Notes under the pieces: model-generated
The model's database searches: none
Told to the model about the DNA's origin: nothing
The model's input: the letters and a program-made list of their open reading frames with translations, nothing else
Shown here: positions 33,995 through 45,735 of the stretch, piece after piece
How the letters are laid out: each line of letters begins with the position of its first letter
How positions within the stretch are numbered: position 1 is the stretch's first letter
From: Syngnathus acus
Taxonomy: Eukaryota; Chordata; Actinopteri; Syngnathiformes; Syngnathidae
Assembly: GCF_901709675.1 (NCBI RefSeq)
Contig: NC_051091.1
Location: 13,364,967-13,428,966 of the forward strand
Direction: 5' to 3'
DNA: 64,000 nt
Made by a program: the position numbers and the translations under genes

Positions 33995-34328
33995 CGCCCT
34001 GTGAGGGTAAACAGACGACCTCCTCAAAGACTTATCACTGAAATATAGCAAAGGTTATGTAGAGTGATGAGACACTGACAAGTTCTCGCCACCGTTATGT
34101 TTGTTATTGACACAAGAGTAATGTGTGTTCAGTACTGCTCAGAGATGTTAAGCCTAGTTATTTGTTAAAATGTTTGTATATCTGATTTTGAATGAATAAT
34201 ACAGTACGGAATCACAATTTTATATTACTGTATTTTGGAAGCCACTTTATTTCTATTAATGTACATTCTGTCAGGGTAAGTAAAGCTAAAACTAAGGAAG
34301 GACATTTCATTTAAAAGAACAGGAGAGA

Positions 34329-34515
34329 TGTAGGGTTGTGATAATTAGACGCTACCCCTTTAAGAGACTGAGGAAGTCAGAGTGTGTTGAACAGTGAGAG
34401 TTGTTGCGGTACAGGCTAAGTGAGGAGTCAATATTATACTACCTGTAACTGTGCATGAAAGTTATTAAAGTTTCAACTTAAAAGATATAAACTGAGAGGA
34501 CATTCGGTTTCTACA
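34329..34515 (+). repeat. gypsy 3' LTR
   Basis: Matches 26572-26768. It starts TGTAGGGTTG after a purine tract and ends TTTCTACA before CCGGT. Confidence 0.9.
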
Positions 34516-34722
34516 CCGGTCACTTGACGTTTCCCTCAGTCGAGCCCGCAAAGCTAGCAAAATTGAGTAAGAATTTATTCTGAAAAATGTAAAAAATGTG
34601 GCGATTCTCTCCCAATTACATCCGTCGGTGCAGCTGTGTCTCGTGACACAGGTTAATTCAGGTCAAGACGCTCGTCCCGGTCACGTGACGTCACCCCAGT
34701 CGATCTAGCGAAGCAAGCAAAA

Positions 34723-35078
34723 ATGAGCAAGAAACGGAGATGTTTGGAAAGCTTCTTCGGAAAGGGAACAAAGCCCAATGAAGACACGGAAGAAGAGGCT
34801 ATGACCTACGAAAAGGAAAGCTGTATTTAAAAGAATGTTTCTGGGGTCCTACTTAATTAAAATATGGATTTATCGCCACAGGTGACTCTGATGCGCCAAG
34901 CCCACTCTGCATAATATGTGGCGACAGGCTAGCTAACGAGGCAATGAAGCCTTCAAAACTGCTTCGGCACATGGAGACCAAGCATCCTGCATTAAAAGAC
35001 AAACCTTTGGAATTTTTTGACAGAAAAAAACGTGAACAACAGCACACTTCGGGTGTCATTGTCTCCGATTACGCCTAG
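34723..35078 (+). pseudogene. hAT transposase N-terminal fragment with BED zinc finger
   Basis: A first segment reads MSKKRRCLESFFGKG and stops at 34830. After an intron-like gap a second reads CIICGDRLANEAMKPSKL then LLRHMETKHPALKDKPLEFF, a C-x2-C...H-x4-H BED-type finger typical of hAT transposases and their domesticated relatives. The catalytic domain is missing, and a TAG ends the frame at 35076. Confidence 0.8.
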
Positions 35079-35329
35079 ATGGGACCGGCTTGTTTCTGAG
35101 AAACAAGCTCAGTGCTCCCACTAATTCAACGCAATGGTGAGTTTTATTTTTATGTGGTTTATATTTGGTTTTATGCCAGTCGTATCATTCTATTTCATCG
35201 TTTATATATATTTATTATAAATTAATTATTTCTTTATATAAATGTATTATTTATTTATATAAAGGCCGGTCGGCGAAAATATTTCTGACACGTAACCAGT
35301 CCGTGGCGCAAAAAGGTTGGGGACCATTG

Positions 35330-36440
35330 TTTTAGACGTCTACGGGATAGACGCCTAATAGACGTCTATTAGACGTCTATATGTGAAAGTTTTTTAGACG
35401 TCTACGGGATAGACGTCTATTAGACGTCTACATGTGAAAGATTTTTAGACGTTTATTGCGTAGATGTTCGAATGATGGCTAATAGCTATTAGCGTGATTA
35501 GCGCGATTACCCTGTCAGACATAAAATTGGTCTATGTATAGACCTAAAATGGACGTCTAAATTAAAAACATCAAATACGATCATATTTCGAAAATTTAAA
35601 GTCTCAACCAGCTGTAAGTTGTATAAATAATGTACAGAAGCTGTTTGACTTTGTTTATAACAACCATATTGATCCGTACATGTGAAGTGGTTATTTCTGT
35701 AACCTGATATAGATGTCTATTTTAGGTTATTTTATAGACCTAAAATAGACGTCTAAATTAGGTCTATGTGTAGACCTAAAATAGATGTCTAAATTAGGTC
35801 TATATATAGGCCTAAAATAGACGACAAATTCAAATCCATTAAATATGGAATATTAAACCATAAACCAGCTGTAGGTTGTATAAATAATGAACAGAGGTTG
35901 CATATTGCTTTGTTTTAAATGACTATTGATCCGGGTGAAGTGTGGTTATTTCTGTAACCTGATCGACGTCTATATTAGGTCTGTGTAGACCTAATTTAGA
36001 CGTCTATATTAGGTCTACACATAGACCTAATTTAGGCGTCTATTTTAGGTCTATAGAATGACCTGAAATAGACATCTATTTTAGGTCTACACAGACCTAA
36101 AATAGACGACAAAATTAAATCCATCAAATATGAAATATTAAACCCAAAACTATTCTGTAAGTTGTATACATAATGTACAGAAGTTGTGATGGTTCAAATG
36201 TGCTCATGTGTATGATATGGCTCTTTGCGGTAACAGTAAAAAATGTGGCTCTTAGTCTCTGACTGGTTGGCCACCCCTGTTGTATTGCTTTGTTTTAAAC
36301 AACCAATGATCCGTGTGAAGTGTGGTTATTTCTGTAACCTGATATAGAAGTCTATATTAGGTTATTCCATCGACCTTATATAGTAGATACCAAAATTAAA
36401 TCCATCAAATATTGAACATCAAACCAGCTGTAATTTGTTT
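35330..36440. repeat. TAGACGTCTA palindrome-rich tandem repeat, about four units of 265-280 bp
   Basis: The word (a)ccagctgtaa(g)ttgtat recurs near 35606, 35872, 36148 and 36424. Between these are runs of self-complementary words: TAGACGTCTA, and TAGACCTA paired with TAGGTCTA. Unit 3 holds an 80-bp hAT-end fragment (to 36277, ggttggccacccctg). Related sequence in inverse orientation lies at 46380-46567. No coding content. Confidence 0.75.
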
Positions 36441-36826
36441 GTTTTTTGCCACATTCAGACCGTCACTCACACACATTTACACCGTCAAATGTTGTAATCG
36501 AACTCATGGTGTCGGCACACAAGACAACCAAGTGAACCAAAAATGACAATTTCACGCTCGCTACCGCGGAGCCAACTTAAGCCCTTCGCCTTTACTGAGT
36601 TTGCTGAGTCTGCTCAGACCTAGCCTAGCGCAACACTCACAATCACTCGCCGGTAACCAACATGCGAGTCTGGGCGGACGTCAGAGAAAGCCTCGGCTTT
36701 TCATTGGCTGAGAGCGGCGCCAAGCAAAACTTCCCTCTCCGCGCTTTGCATCGATTGGACAAAGACGAAACGGCCCAGGGACAACGTCCAGTTGTCGCCA
36801 TGTGATTGATGTGACACTGTCTAGAA
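36441..36826. other. Unassigned sequence between repeats
   Basis: I see nothing recognisable here. It is followed by a hAT end at 36827. Confidence 0.5.
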
Positions 36827-37952
36827 CAGGGGTCACTAACCTTTCTTAAACAGAGAGCTACTTCCTGGGTACTGATTAAGGCAAAGGGCTACCAGTTTGA
36901 CACACACTTCTGAAATAGCCAATTTGCTCAATTTGGCTTTCACTATGTGTTATTATTGTGATTTCCAGTTCACATGTAAGTGTGATTTTAACAAGAATAG
37001 CAAAAATACAGTCAAACCTTGGTTTTTGACCACAATCCGTTCCAGAAGGCGGTTCGAGAAGCGAATCAGTCGAATTCTGAATCTATTTTTCCCATGCCAA
37101 ATAATGGAAAAAAAATTTAATCCGTTTCAAGACAAAAAAAACCCCCGCCTTTTTAAAGCATTTTTTCATTTGCGCATTTTTGTCCGATCGCGCAACTGCA
37201 GCGCACCGCCGAACGCGCAAACGTAGCGCCTCGCCCACCGCGCAACTGCACCACGCTAGTCGCATTATTGTGACAGAGCCGTCGCTGAAATTTGGAAAAT
37301 ATTTTTAAAGTCCTGATGTACTTTCCAAAATTTAAGTGGACCTAAGTGCGCAGGGAGCTTAATTTTGTCCGATCGCGGAACTGCAGCGCACCACCGACCG
37401 CGCAACTGCACCGCGCTGGTTGCATTATTGTGACAGAGCCGTCGCTAAAATTTTGAAAATATTTTTAAAGTCTTGATGTACTTTCCAAAATTTAAGTGGA
37501 CCTCAGTTCACAGGGAGCTTAATTTGGTCTGATCGCGCAACCGCAGCGCGCCGGGCGCTCACTGTCGCATTGCTTTAAGAGCGTCTTGTGTTTTAGGATG
37601 GCTTTACTGCTCCCACTTGCTTTCTTTGGAGGGCATGATTAGGGGTTAATACAATCCTCAAAGTAACGAAAATACAATAACAACGGAGTCAGTCAACATC
37701 CGGGCCGCGCGGTCGAGTTTTCTCGGGTCCTTCCGGCTCATCTCGCGAGGTTCGACCTCCGAATTTCGTTCGACAACCGAAGCAAAAAAATCTCGACTTT
37801 TTTGTTCGAATTCCGATTTGTTCGAGAACCGGGACGTTCGAAAACCGAGGTTTGACTGTAAAATAAATAGATGCAGCTCACTGACAAGTGCCAATTTTAG
37901 AACAGTCCTGCGGGCGACCTGGTGCCCGCGGGTATTGTGTTGGTGACCCCTG
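36827..37952. mobile_element. hAT MITE with a mariner-like insertion
   Basis: Ends are CAGGGGTCACTAACC and TTGGTGACCCCTG. No clear 8-bp duplication remains (GTCTAGAA left, CCCTACAC right). A TA-flanked element (37009-37858) is inserted in it. Confidence 0.75.
37009..37858. mobile_element. TA-flanked mariner-like non-autonomous element
   Basis: Ends CAGTCAAACCTTGGTTTT and AAAACCGAGGTTTGACTG with TA on both sides. The interior has a repeated segment of about 200 bp (gtccgatcgcg...catttttaaagtc). A right-truncated relative lies at 59330-59817. There is no transposase. Confidence 0.82.
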
Positions 37953-38010
37953 CCCTACACCATCAGCCACTCCCAACCAGCTGTAATTTGTATGAACAAT
38001 GTAGAATGTT

Positions 38011-38540
38011 AAAAAGTCAAAGTCAAAGTCTGCTTTATTGTCAATCTCTTCACATGCCAAGACACACAAAGAAATCGAAATTACGTTTCCACTATCCCAC
38101 GGTGACAAGACATAGTACACAATATACATACAAGTAAACAACACAAAATAAAACAAGAAGGCACAAACAATGAATAATAAGAGTGATGAATAAATAATAA
38201 ATAAACAAATAACACAATAAATAAGAGGAGCAAAACGGAGCAAGTGTGCACACAGCAGACAGTCAGAATATAGCGCAAAAGTACAGGACGCTACGCAGAA
38301 GGGGGGAGAGAGTTCAGGATCCTAACAGCCTGGAGTATGAAGCTGTTGGTGAGTCTGGTGGTGTGGGAGCGCAGGCTCCTGTATCTCCTCCCAGAGGGCA
38401 GAAGATCGAACAAAGAGTGAGCAGGGTGACTCACATCACTCACAATCGTGGTCGCCTTGCGGGTGAGATGGGAGGTGTAAATGTCCATCAAGGAGGGGAG
38501 TGAAGCACCAATAATCTTACCAGCCATGTTCACTATGCGC
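38011..38540 (-). mobile_element. LINE 3' end with RT C-terminus
   Basis: On the - strand 38533-38291 reads KIIGASLPSLMDIYTSHL, SLFDLLPSGRRYRSLRS and NSFILQAVRILNSL, the C-terminal tail of a teleost non-LTR (Rex1-like) polymerase. An A-rich 3' UTR follows, ending in CAATAAAGCAGACTTTGACTTTGACTT, a simple-repeat tail. The 5' part is missing, as is usual for LINE copies. Confidence 0.75.
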
Positions 38541-38547
38541 TGCAGGG

Positions 38548-38760
38548 CAGAGGCGTAGCCAAGCCGGGGCGAGCCGGGGCGGCGCCCCGGTTAGGACTCC
38601 CTGCGCCCCGGTTTTGTTTCGGTGTCTTAGCCTTTTCCTAAAACTGAAGAAATAAAACAAGTATGCGGTGAGTAAATTGGATAACAGGTGATTGGCTATG
38701 GCTTTTGCCGTGAGGCGCGGATAGCGCGCTTCACAAATTGTGGACCAAAATCCAACAGTA
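38548..38760. mobile_element. hAT end fragment and flank
   Basis: CAGAGGCGTAGCCAAGCCGG at 38548 and about 60 further bases match the start of the MITE at 45042. The other end is not seen before the next element at 38761. Confidence 0.55.
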
Positions 38761-40111
38761 CCGTATTTTTCGGACTAAAAGTCGCTCCGGAATATAGGAC
38801 GCATTAGCCATAAAATGCACAATAACATGAAAAAGAACATATATAAGTCGCTCCGGAGTATAAGTCGCATTTTGGGGGAAATTTATTCGACAAAATCCAA
38901 CACCAAGAACAGACATGAACGAGCAACAACAGGCTAAACGATAGGTATGCTAACGTGACATAAACACAAACGAAGAGCTGAGAACGGGCCTGACGTAACA
39001 TTCAGAGTTATTCAAAAAACTATTACATAAATAACACATTTATAAAACCATCTGTGTCACTCCAATTCATTAAATCCATCGATCGTCCTTTGTCAACAAT
39101 GGGTGCGCGCCGCTGACGGCGCTTGCACTTCAAAATATTCCACAGGCCCATATAACGATATATAAATTATATATCAAATAACTATTATATAAGCAATAAT
39201 ATTATCAAACTATCTGTGTCACTAAATCATTAAATCCATCGATCAAATTCCTCGTCCTTTGTCAACAACGCCGCGCGTGCGCCCTGACGTCAGCCTCGTC
39301 GTTATTCCACAGATCTAGTATATAACTATATTGTAGCGTTAACAAAGTACAAGGAAAGACATGAGTTTGGTAAACGGCTCTTTATTTAACAAAACAAGAG
39401 TTCAACGAGCCAACAACTACTGAACTGTAACGATAAAAACATATACAAGTTGCTACACGAAATAAAATATATCAAATAACTAACATAAATAGTTAACCAC
39501 CACACGGGCCCAAGCACCGGCGTCGACTTCCAGGCGTGTGGCGGCGTGGACTTCTATCCCCGGAGGTGGCACTTCCAGCCACGGAGGTGGAAGAGAGCTC
39601 CATAGAATAGGACCGGGCGTGCGTAAAAGCCATGTCTGAGCCCATCCACCGTCCCCGGACAGCCACCCGGCCGAGCACCGGCCCCCGACTTCCATCCACG
39701 GAGGTGAAAGAGAGCTCCGTAGAGTAGGACCGGGCGTGCGTAAAAGCCATAATAGTTTTTCAAACCTTCTGTGTCATTCCAAATCATTAAATCCTTCAAA
39801 CTCTTGGTCCTCCGTGTCACTTACAAACAAAGCCGCTAATGATGCCAGTAGTACGTGGGGCCCTTCGTCATCCCGTGATCAATCTTTGTCCTTTTTGTAA
39901 ACAACCGCTGCGTCACGCCGCGGCGCGCTGCTGACGTCACTTGAAATTCAAATTACACTAATCCCTTGCTACATGGCGGTTCGTTTATCGCGGTTTCACT
40001 TTTTTTTTTTTTTTTTTTGAAAAAATTCACATATGTCGCTCCTCAGTATAAGTCGCCCCCCCCACCCAAACTATGGAAAAAAAAACACGACTTATAGTCC
40101 GAAAATTACCG
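38761..40111. mobile_element. Inverted-repeat DNA element (CCGTATTTTTCGGACT type)
   Basis: Left end CCGTATTTTTCGGACTAAAA after TA at 38759. The right end, actatagtcc-like cttatagtccgaaaatta, carries a change and ends near 40111. Internal gtcgctccggagtataagtcgc blocks repeat near both ends. A 118-bp direct repeat (gaccgggcgtgcgtaaaag) occupies about 39600-39750. It has no intact coding frame and shares its sequence with 44386-45735. Confidence 0.75.
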
Positions 40112-41112
40112 TACTAAGTTCATTTTGTCTTCACTTATAGATTAGTTGACTGGTTCTTTTATCGCAGACAAATGATTTAGGTTGTTTTATTTACCTGACA
40201 CGTTTCGGTGTGTACTTTCGCCTTCATTGCCTACTTGCTTTAGTTTTATTAATTTGGAAGAGAAGAGCTTCTGACACAAACGTTAATGGGTTCTAAAAGT
40301 TAATGGTAGCTAAAGTGAATTTGCTACAAATTCCAAAAAGTTTGTTTCATGTCATGTGTATGTAATGGTTTTCTTAAGTAAATAAAATCTCAAGTATATA
40401 AAAAAAGTCGCCTTGGCTATTATTAAACAAAAACAAGATCAAACAGTAAGTATAAATCACAAATTTGAGATTTGGCATGGCAAAGATGTAATTTCCCTTT
40501 TTACCCATTTGTGACTCCAGATTTAGCTCAAGGAGTGGTACGTGGAAAGGTAGGTTTTTATCTTCTGATGTCATTAAAATGTGCACATAACTTTGTTTTA
40601 CGCTCAACAGGATTTGGAACTCTAAGGCAAATCACTTCAAAAGTTAAAATTGTGTTGTGTTATGTGATTAACTGTGCGTGTCGCCAACAGCTTCTACAAA
40701 GATGAACTCGATGGACATCGGGCACCACCCATTGTAGACCTTGGGATTACTCTGTAAAAGAAATATGAATAGGGGGGAAAAAAACGACTACCTAAAAAAT
40801 TGTTTTTCCTTGATGCATCTCATGTCAGTCGCACATTTCGAACATGAAGCAATCGCACAGGAACGAGCAAACAGGTTTTTTTTTTTCTTTTTTTATGTAC
40901 CAGCGCTATCAGAGCAGTCTTCCTGAGGGCCCTCTGCACGAGTCACACGAGCACGCATACTGAACGTTGCCATTGTCATTTGTGTAAGGAAACAGTGGCC
41001 TCAGACAACCTTACTGAGCTATTCTTGCAAAACAGCAATAGTATCTTGTTTGTGTTGCTTGAACGCAAGAGGATTGACAGGACTATGAAGTCAAGATAAA
41101 GTAGATTAGATG
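40112..41112. other. Unassigned intergenic sequence
   Basis: AT-rich, no gene or clear element seen. Short open frames here show no conserved motif. Confidence 0.5.
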
Positions 41113-41120
41113 GTCTAGAA

Positions 41121-43502
41121 CAGGGGTGGGCAAACCTTTTGACTCACGGGCCGAACTGGGTTCTAAATTTGGACCGGAGGGCCGAACCAGGAGCAGATGG
41201 ACGTAGTGTTTGTGTGAAGTAATATAAGCGACCTGTAAAGGTCATTGCATAAAGATTTTGGCCTTTAGTAGGTAGTAAAGCATGGATATTCCAAACAAGT
41301 TTTTTGAAAACAAATGCATTTATTAACAGCATTAAAAAAAAAAATCACTAAAAAACTGCTATCAGTGATTCTCATTAAATACGACACTATTATTATGAAT
41401 AACAGTCTCCATCACTTCAGTGCCTGCAGGTCAGATTAATGAAAAATGTTTATCTTATGAGATCACATCAAACAGCAAACATTCTGACCAAATATATCAT
41501 CTTGAAGAATCGGTGAAAGCATACATCCAAATAAAGTAATCAAAACGGCAACACGGTGAGGGGTATCTGAACATCAGAGCAGAGTTTTTAACTCACAAAC
41601 ACCTGGTAACAGAGGTGAGGAAACGGGAAACACTTCCTTAAAGTAAGCCTTAAGAACTTTACAGGTTAAGATTAGTCGCAAACAGGTGGTGGGTGCATCA
41701 ATGTCCTTGAGCATCCTGCATTGTTTGAAAATGAGAATGGTCGCTAGTTTCAATCCCTGCTATGTGTACAAATCATATTCAAAATGCATTTTTTTACAAC
41801 AAACTTGAGAGCCTCCCCTTCATTTTCAGTGGGAACAGTGTTGTTGGTCTCCCTTTTTTGCTAGTGCATCATAATCTGGAGTAAAAATTGTTGTGGCCAT
41901 TCTTAGGAGAGATCCGTTTACCTCGATCTGTGACGGGTTGATGTGGCTGAACGTCACGTCGCGTACATCGAGCCAAATTGGCCACTCTTTTAACATTCGG
42001 CACTCACTTCTTTTCTTCGGGCCACTCATTTTAATGGAAGGATTCCAGGGGAAGGTTTGTGGGTGGCTTTAGCGCAGGGGTGGGCAAACTACGGCCCGCG
42101 GGCCACATCCGGCCCACGGGACCGTTTAATCCGGCCCGCCAACCCTGAATTAATTGTATTATTAAACTTTTTTTTTGTCATTTTGCCTGCAATGACTGCG
42201 TTTCCCCAGTAGATGGGGGAACCGCTCGCCTGCGCATTTACTACCGGAGTGGCCCGAAGAAAAGAAGTGAGTGCCGAATGTTAAAAGAGTGGCCAATTTG
42301 GCTCGACGTACGCGACGTGACGTTCAGCCACATCAACCCGTCACAGATCGAGGTAAACGGATCTCTCCTAAGAATTGCCACAACAAATTTTACTCCAGAC
42401 TATGATGCACTAGCAAAAAAGGGAGACCAACAACACTGTTCCCACTGAAAATGAAGGGGAGGCTCTCAAGTTTGTTGTAAAAAAATGCATTTTGAATATG
42501 ATTTGTACACATAGCAGGGATTGAAACTAGCGACCATTCTCATTTTCAAACAATGCAGGATGCTCAAGGACATTGATGCACCCACCACCTGTTTGCGACT
42601 AATCTTAACCTGTAAAGTTCTTAAGGCTTACTTTAAGGAAGTGTTTCCCGTTTCCTCACCTCTGTTACCAGGTGTTTGTGAGTTAAAACTCTGCTCTGAT
42701 GTTCAGATACCCCTCACCGTGTTGCCGTTTTGATTACTTTATTTGGATGTATGCTTTCACCGATTCTTCAAGATGATATATTTGGTCAGAATGTTTGCTG
42801 TTTGATGTGATCTCATAAGATAAACATTTTTCATTAATCTGACCTGCAGGCACTGAAGTGATGGAGACTGTTATTCATAATAATAGTGTCGTATTTTATG
42901 AGAATCACTGATAGCAGTTTTTTAGTGATTTTTTTTTTTAATGCTGTTAATAAATGCATTTGTTTTCAAAAAACTTGTTTGGAATATCCATGCTTTACTA
43001 CCTACTAAAGGCCAAAATCTTTTATGCAATGACCTTTACAGGTCGCTTATATTACTTCACACAAACACTACGTCCATCTGCTCCTGGTTCGGCCCTCCGG
43101 TCCAAATTTAGAACCCAGTTCGGCCCGTGAGTCAAAAGGTTTGCCCACCCCTGCTTTAGCGTCAAACTGTATCTGAAAGCTCAGCGAGCGAATTACAAGA
43201 ATGCTGTCGTCACAGCCCACGCTCTAAATTCGGGACTGATACAAATAGAGCGCGAGCGCGCCATGTCCGTACTACTGAGTACGTACGTACACGCACTTGT
43301 GAGTGTGCACCGAGCTTTCTGACACGGCTTCCGGTAGTAAATGCGCAGGCGAGCGGTTCCCCATCTACTGGGGAAACGCAGTCATTGCAGGCAAAATGAC
43401 AAAAAAAAAGTTTAATAATACAATTAATTCAGGGTTGGCGGGCCGGATTAAACAGTCCCGTGGGCCGGATGTGGCCCGCGGGCCGTAGTTTGCCCACCCC
43501 TG
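41121..43502. mobile_element. hAT element (outer copy) with 8-bp duplication
   Basis: Left end CAGGGGTGGGCAAACC at 41121, right end GTTTGCCCACCCCTG at 43502, target duplication GTCTAGAA at 41113-41120 and 43503-43510. Without the nested copy it would be about 1.29 kb. An open frame on the - strand (42029-41826) has no match I recognise. Confidence 0.92.
42075..43153. mobile_element. Second copy of the same hAT, inverted, inside the first
   Basis: It begins CAGGGGTGGGCAAACTACGG and ends AAAGGTTTGCCCACCCCTG, with its own duplication CTTTAGCG at 42067-42074 and 43154-43161. It is a near-perfect reverse complement of the left 900 bases of the outer copy (about 41121-42023), but lacks about 200 internal bases, giving 1079 bp. 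Confidence 0.93.
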
Positions 43503-43510
43503 GTCTAGAA

Positions 43511-44385
43511 TCTACAACAGGAAAAAAAATGTCAACATTGAGAGCAGCCACCACATCGTGTTGTCTTTTTTTAATCTACAGTACAGATGTCAAACTAATC
43601 ATATCTGTCCATGGTCTTGGAAACATGCAGGTCTTCAAATCAGCCCCTCCCAACACAAGACTGCTTTGCAATCTGTATACAAGGAATTATGAACAGTGTC
43701 TCAGAAGAGTGGAATTAAGAGTAGACAAAATTGAATTGAGGACTTTTTTTCTTGTAAATCAAGCAAAAAATAACTGAAAAGTCAGTAACTTTGACAGTAC
43801 AGCAATTAAACCAAACAGAACCCGACAGGTTCCATTTGTAAGCTATCAAGAGTGAGGGGGGACATGCAGAATTTTGACAAACCAATTCCAAGTCATTCAG
43901 TCTTGCATCCTGTTTGTCATTTATTTCCTTGGACATCATGTCAAAGGTCTCCAGATCAGTCATGGGCACCGTCCACTCTCCGCGTCACATTCTGAACGAG
44001 AGTTGAGGCTCCTCAGCCCAGGGATTGACAGAAGGGGCTCCACGATGACTTTCAGAAATTCTGAGAATAAAGAGAAATGGAAATAAAATACTCACTCAAA
44101 TTACTGACCTCTTTTTAAATGACTGCCTACAAAAAAAAAAATCTTACTTTTCCCTGTCATGGGCGTTTCACACTCACTTCCTAGCTGTTGAAGAATGAAG
44201 CAAATGTTAGCTGCAAGATTCAAATGAACCATTCTCCAATGATAAATTTTGCCCTGTTTGAAAAAAAAAAATGATGGCATTCTGTCTGTGCCTTTGAATG
44301 TGGTGCAATTCAATTTGGCTGTTGTGCATATCTGTCAATGGGGTAAAGCTATGGAATAAGTTACCTGTAACGATCAAAGAAAGTA
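43511..44385. other. Unassigned intergenic sequence
   Basis: No gene or element was recognised. It ends at the TA before the element at 44386. Confidence 0.5.
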
Positions 44386-45735
44386 CCGTAATTTTCGGAC
44401 TATAAGTCGCTCCGGAGTACAAGTCGCATCAGCCATAAAATGACCAAAAAAGTGAAAAAAAACATATATAAGTCGCTCCGGAGTATAAATCGCATTTTGG
44501 GGGGCAATTTATTCGACAAAATCCAACACCAAGAACAGTCATGAACGAGCAACAACAGGCTAAACGATAGGTATGCTAACGTGACATAAACACAAACTAA
44601 GAGCTGAGAACGGCCCTGACGTAAAATTCAGAGTTATTCAAAAAACTATTACATAAATAACACGTTAATAAAACCATCTGTGTCACTCCAATTCATTAAA
44701 TCCATCAATCGTCCTTTGTCAACAATGCGTGCGCGCCGCTGACGGCTCTTGCACTTCAAAATATTCCACAGGCCCATATAACGATATATAAATTATATGT
44801 CAAATAACTATTATATAAGCAATAATGTTATCAAACTATCTGTGCACTCTAAATCATTAAATCCATCGATCAAATTCCTCGTCCTTTGTCAACAACGCCG
44901 CGCGTGCGCCCCGACGTCAGCCTCGTCGTTATTCCACAGATATACTATATAACTATATTGTAGCGTTAACAAAGTTCAAGGAAAGACGTGGGTTTGGTAA
45001 ACGGCTCTTTATTTAACAAAACAAACTTCCAGCCACGGAGGCAGAGGCGTAGCCAAGCCGGGGCGAGCCGGGGCGGCGCCCCGGTTAGGACTCCTTGCGC
45101 CCCGGTTGAAAAAAAAAAAAAAAAAATCGAGCTTTTTCGATTCTTCATTTTCCTGCTGTTTTTTTCTTTCGGTCTTGCGCGAATGTGCTTGCGCTATTCT
45201 ATGTGCGCGATGTTATCCATTCACCGTTTGCCTCCCGGACCCGGATGTTGTTTTAGCGATCAGCGAACGGCGTGGGTGATGTTCGATTTTTTTTCCTGTG
45301 GGCGTGCGCCCCTACTGGAAAAATTCCTGGCTACGCCTCTGCACGGAGGTGGAAGAAAGATCCATAGAATAAGACCGGGCGTGCGTAAAAGCCATGACCG
45401 AGCCCAATCCACCGTCCCCGGACAGCCACCCGGCCGAGCGCCGGCCCCCGACTTCTATCCACGGAGGTGAAAGAGACCTCCGTAGAGTAGGACCGGGCGT
45501 GCGTAAAAGCCATGTCAGAGTCCCATCCACCGTCCCTGGACAGCCACCCGGCCGAGCGCCGGCCCCCGATTTCAATCCACGGAAGTGAAAGAGAGCTCCG
45601 TCGAGTCAATCTTTGTCCTTTATGTAAACAACCGCCGCGCTGCTGACGCGCGACCGTGACGTCGCACTGCTGACGCGCGACCGCGACGTCGCGCTGCTGT
45701 CGCGACGTCGCGCTGCTGACGCCAACGTCACTGAG
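44386..45735. mobile_element. Inverted-repeat DNA element, second copy, right end not seen
   Basis: Left end CCGTAATTTTCGGACTATAA after TA at 44384. Its sequence follows 38761-39440 closely, then 39580-39950 after a deletion, including the 118-bp direct repeats (45360, 45478, about 45596). A hAT MITE is inserted at 45042-45341. The right end runs into hAT sequence at about 45735. Confidence 0.75.
45042..45341. mobile_element. 300-bp hAT MITE
   Basis: Ends CAGAGGCGTAGCCA and TGGCTACGCCTCTG, perfect 8-bp duplication CACGGAGG (45034-45041 and 45342-45349). It contains an A-run and no coding content. Confidence 0.93.

Larger units (their letters stand above)
26572..34515 (+). mobile_element. Ty3/gypsy LTR retrotransposon, decayed, with nested insertions
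   Basis: LTRs at 26572-26768 (197 bp) and 34329-34515 (187 bp) start TGTAG and end TTTCTACA, with the 5-bp duplication CCGGT at 26567-26571 and 34516-34520. The 5' LTR is followed by atggcgacgagg, a candidate primer site. A purine tract (aacaggagaga) precedes the 3' LTR. Coding order is gag, protease, RT, RNase H, integrase, as in Ty3/gypsy. It is interrupted by a hAT MITE, a solo LTR and an LTR-plus-minisatellite insertion, and has several frameshifts. Confidence 0.93.
26431..35329. mobile_element. hAT-like element containing a gypsy retrotransposon
   Basis: The left end is CAGTGGTCCCCAAGC at 26431. The right end is the complement type, GGTTGGGGACCATTG, ending 35329. The flanking octamers TGATAGAC and TTTTAGAC share 6 of 8 bases, so they may be a decayed target duplication. 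Past the gypsy insertion the element holds a BED-finger transposase fragment (34723-35078). A 30-bp block (ttaattcaggtcaagacg...) occurs on both sides of the gypsy copy, at 26541 and 34651. Confidence 0.75.
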
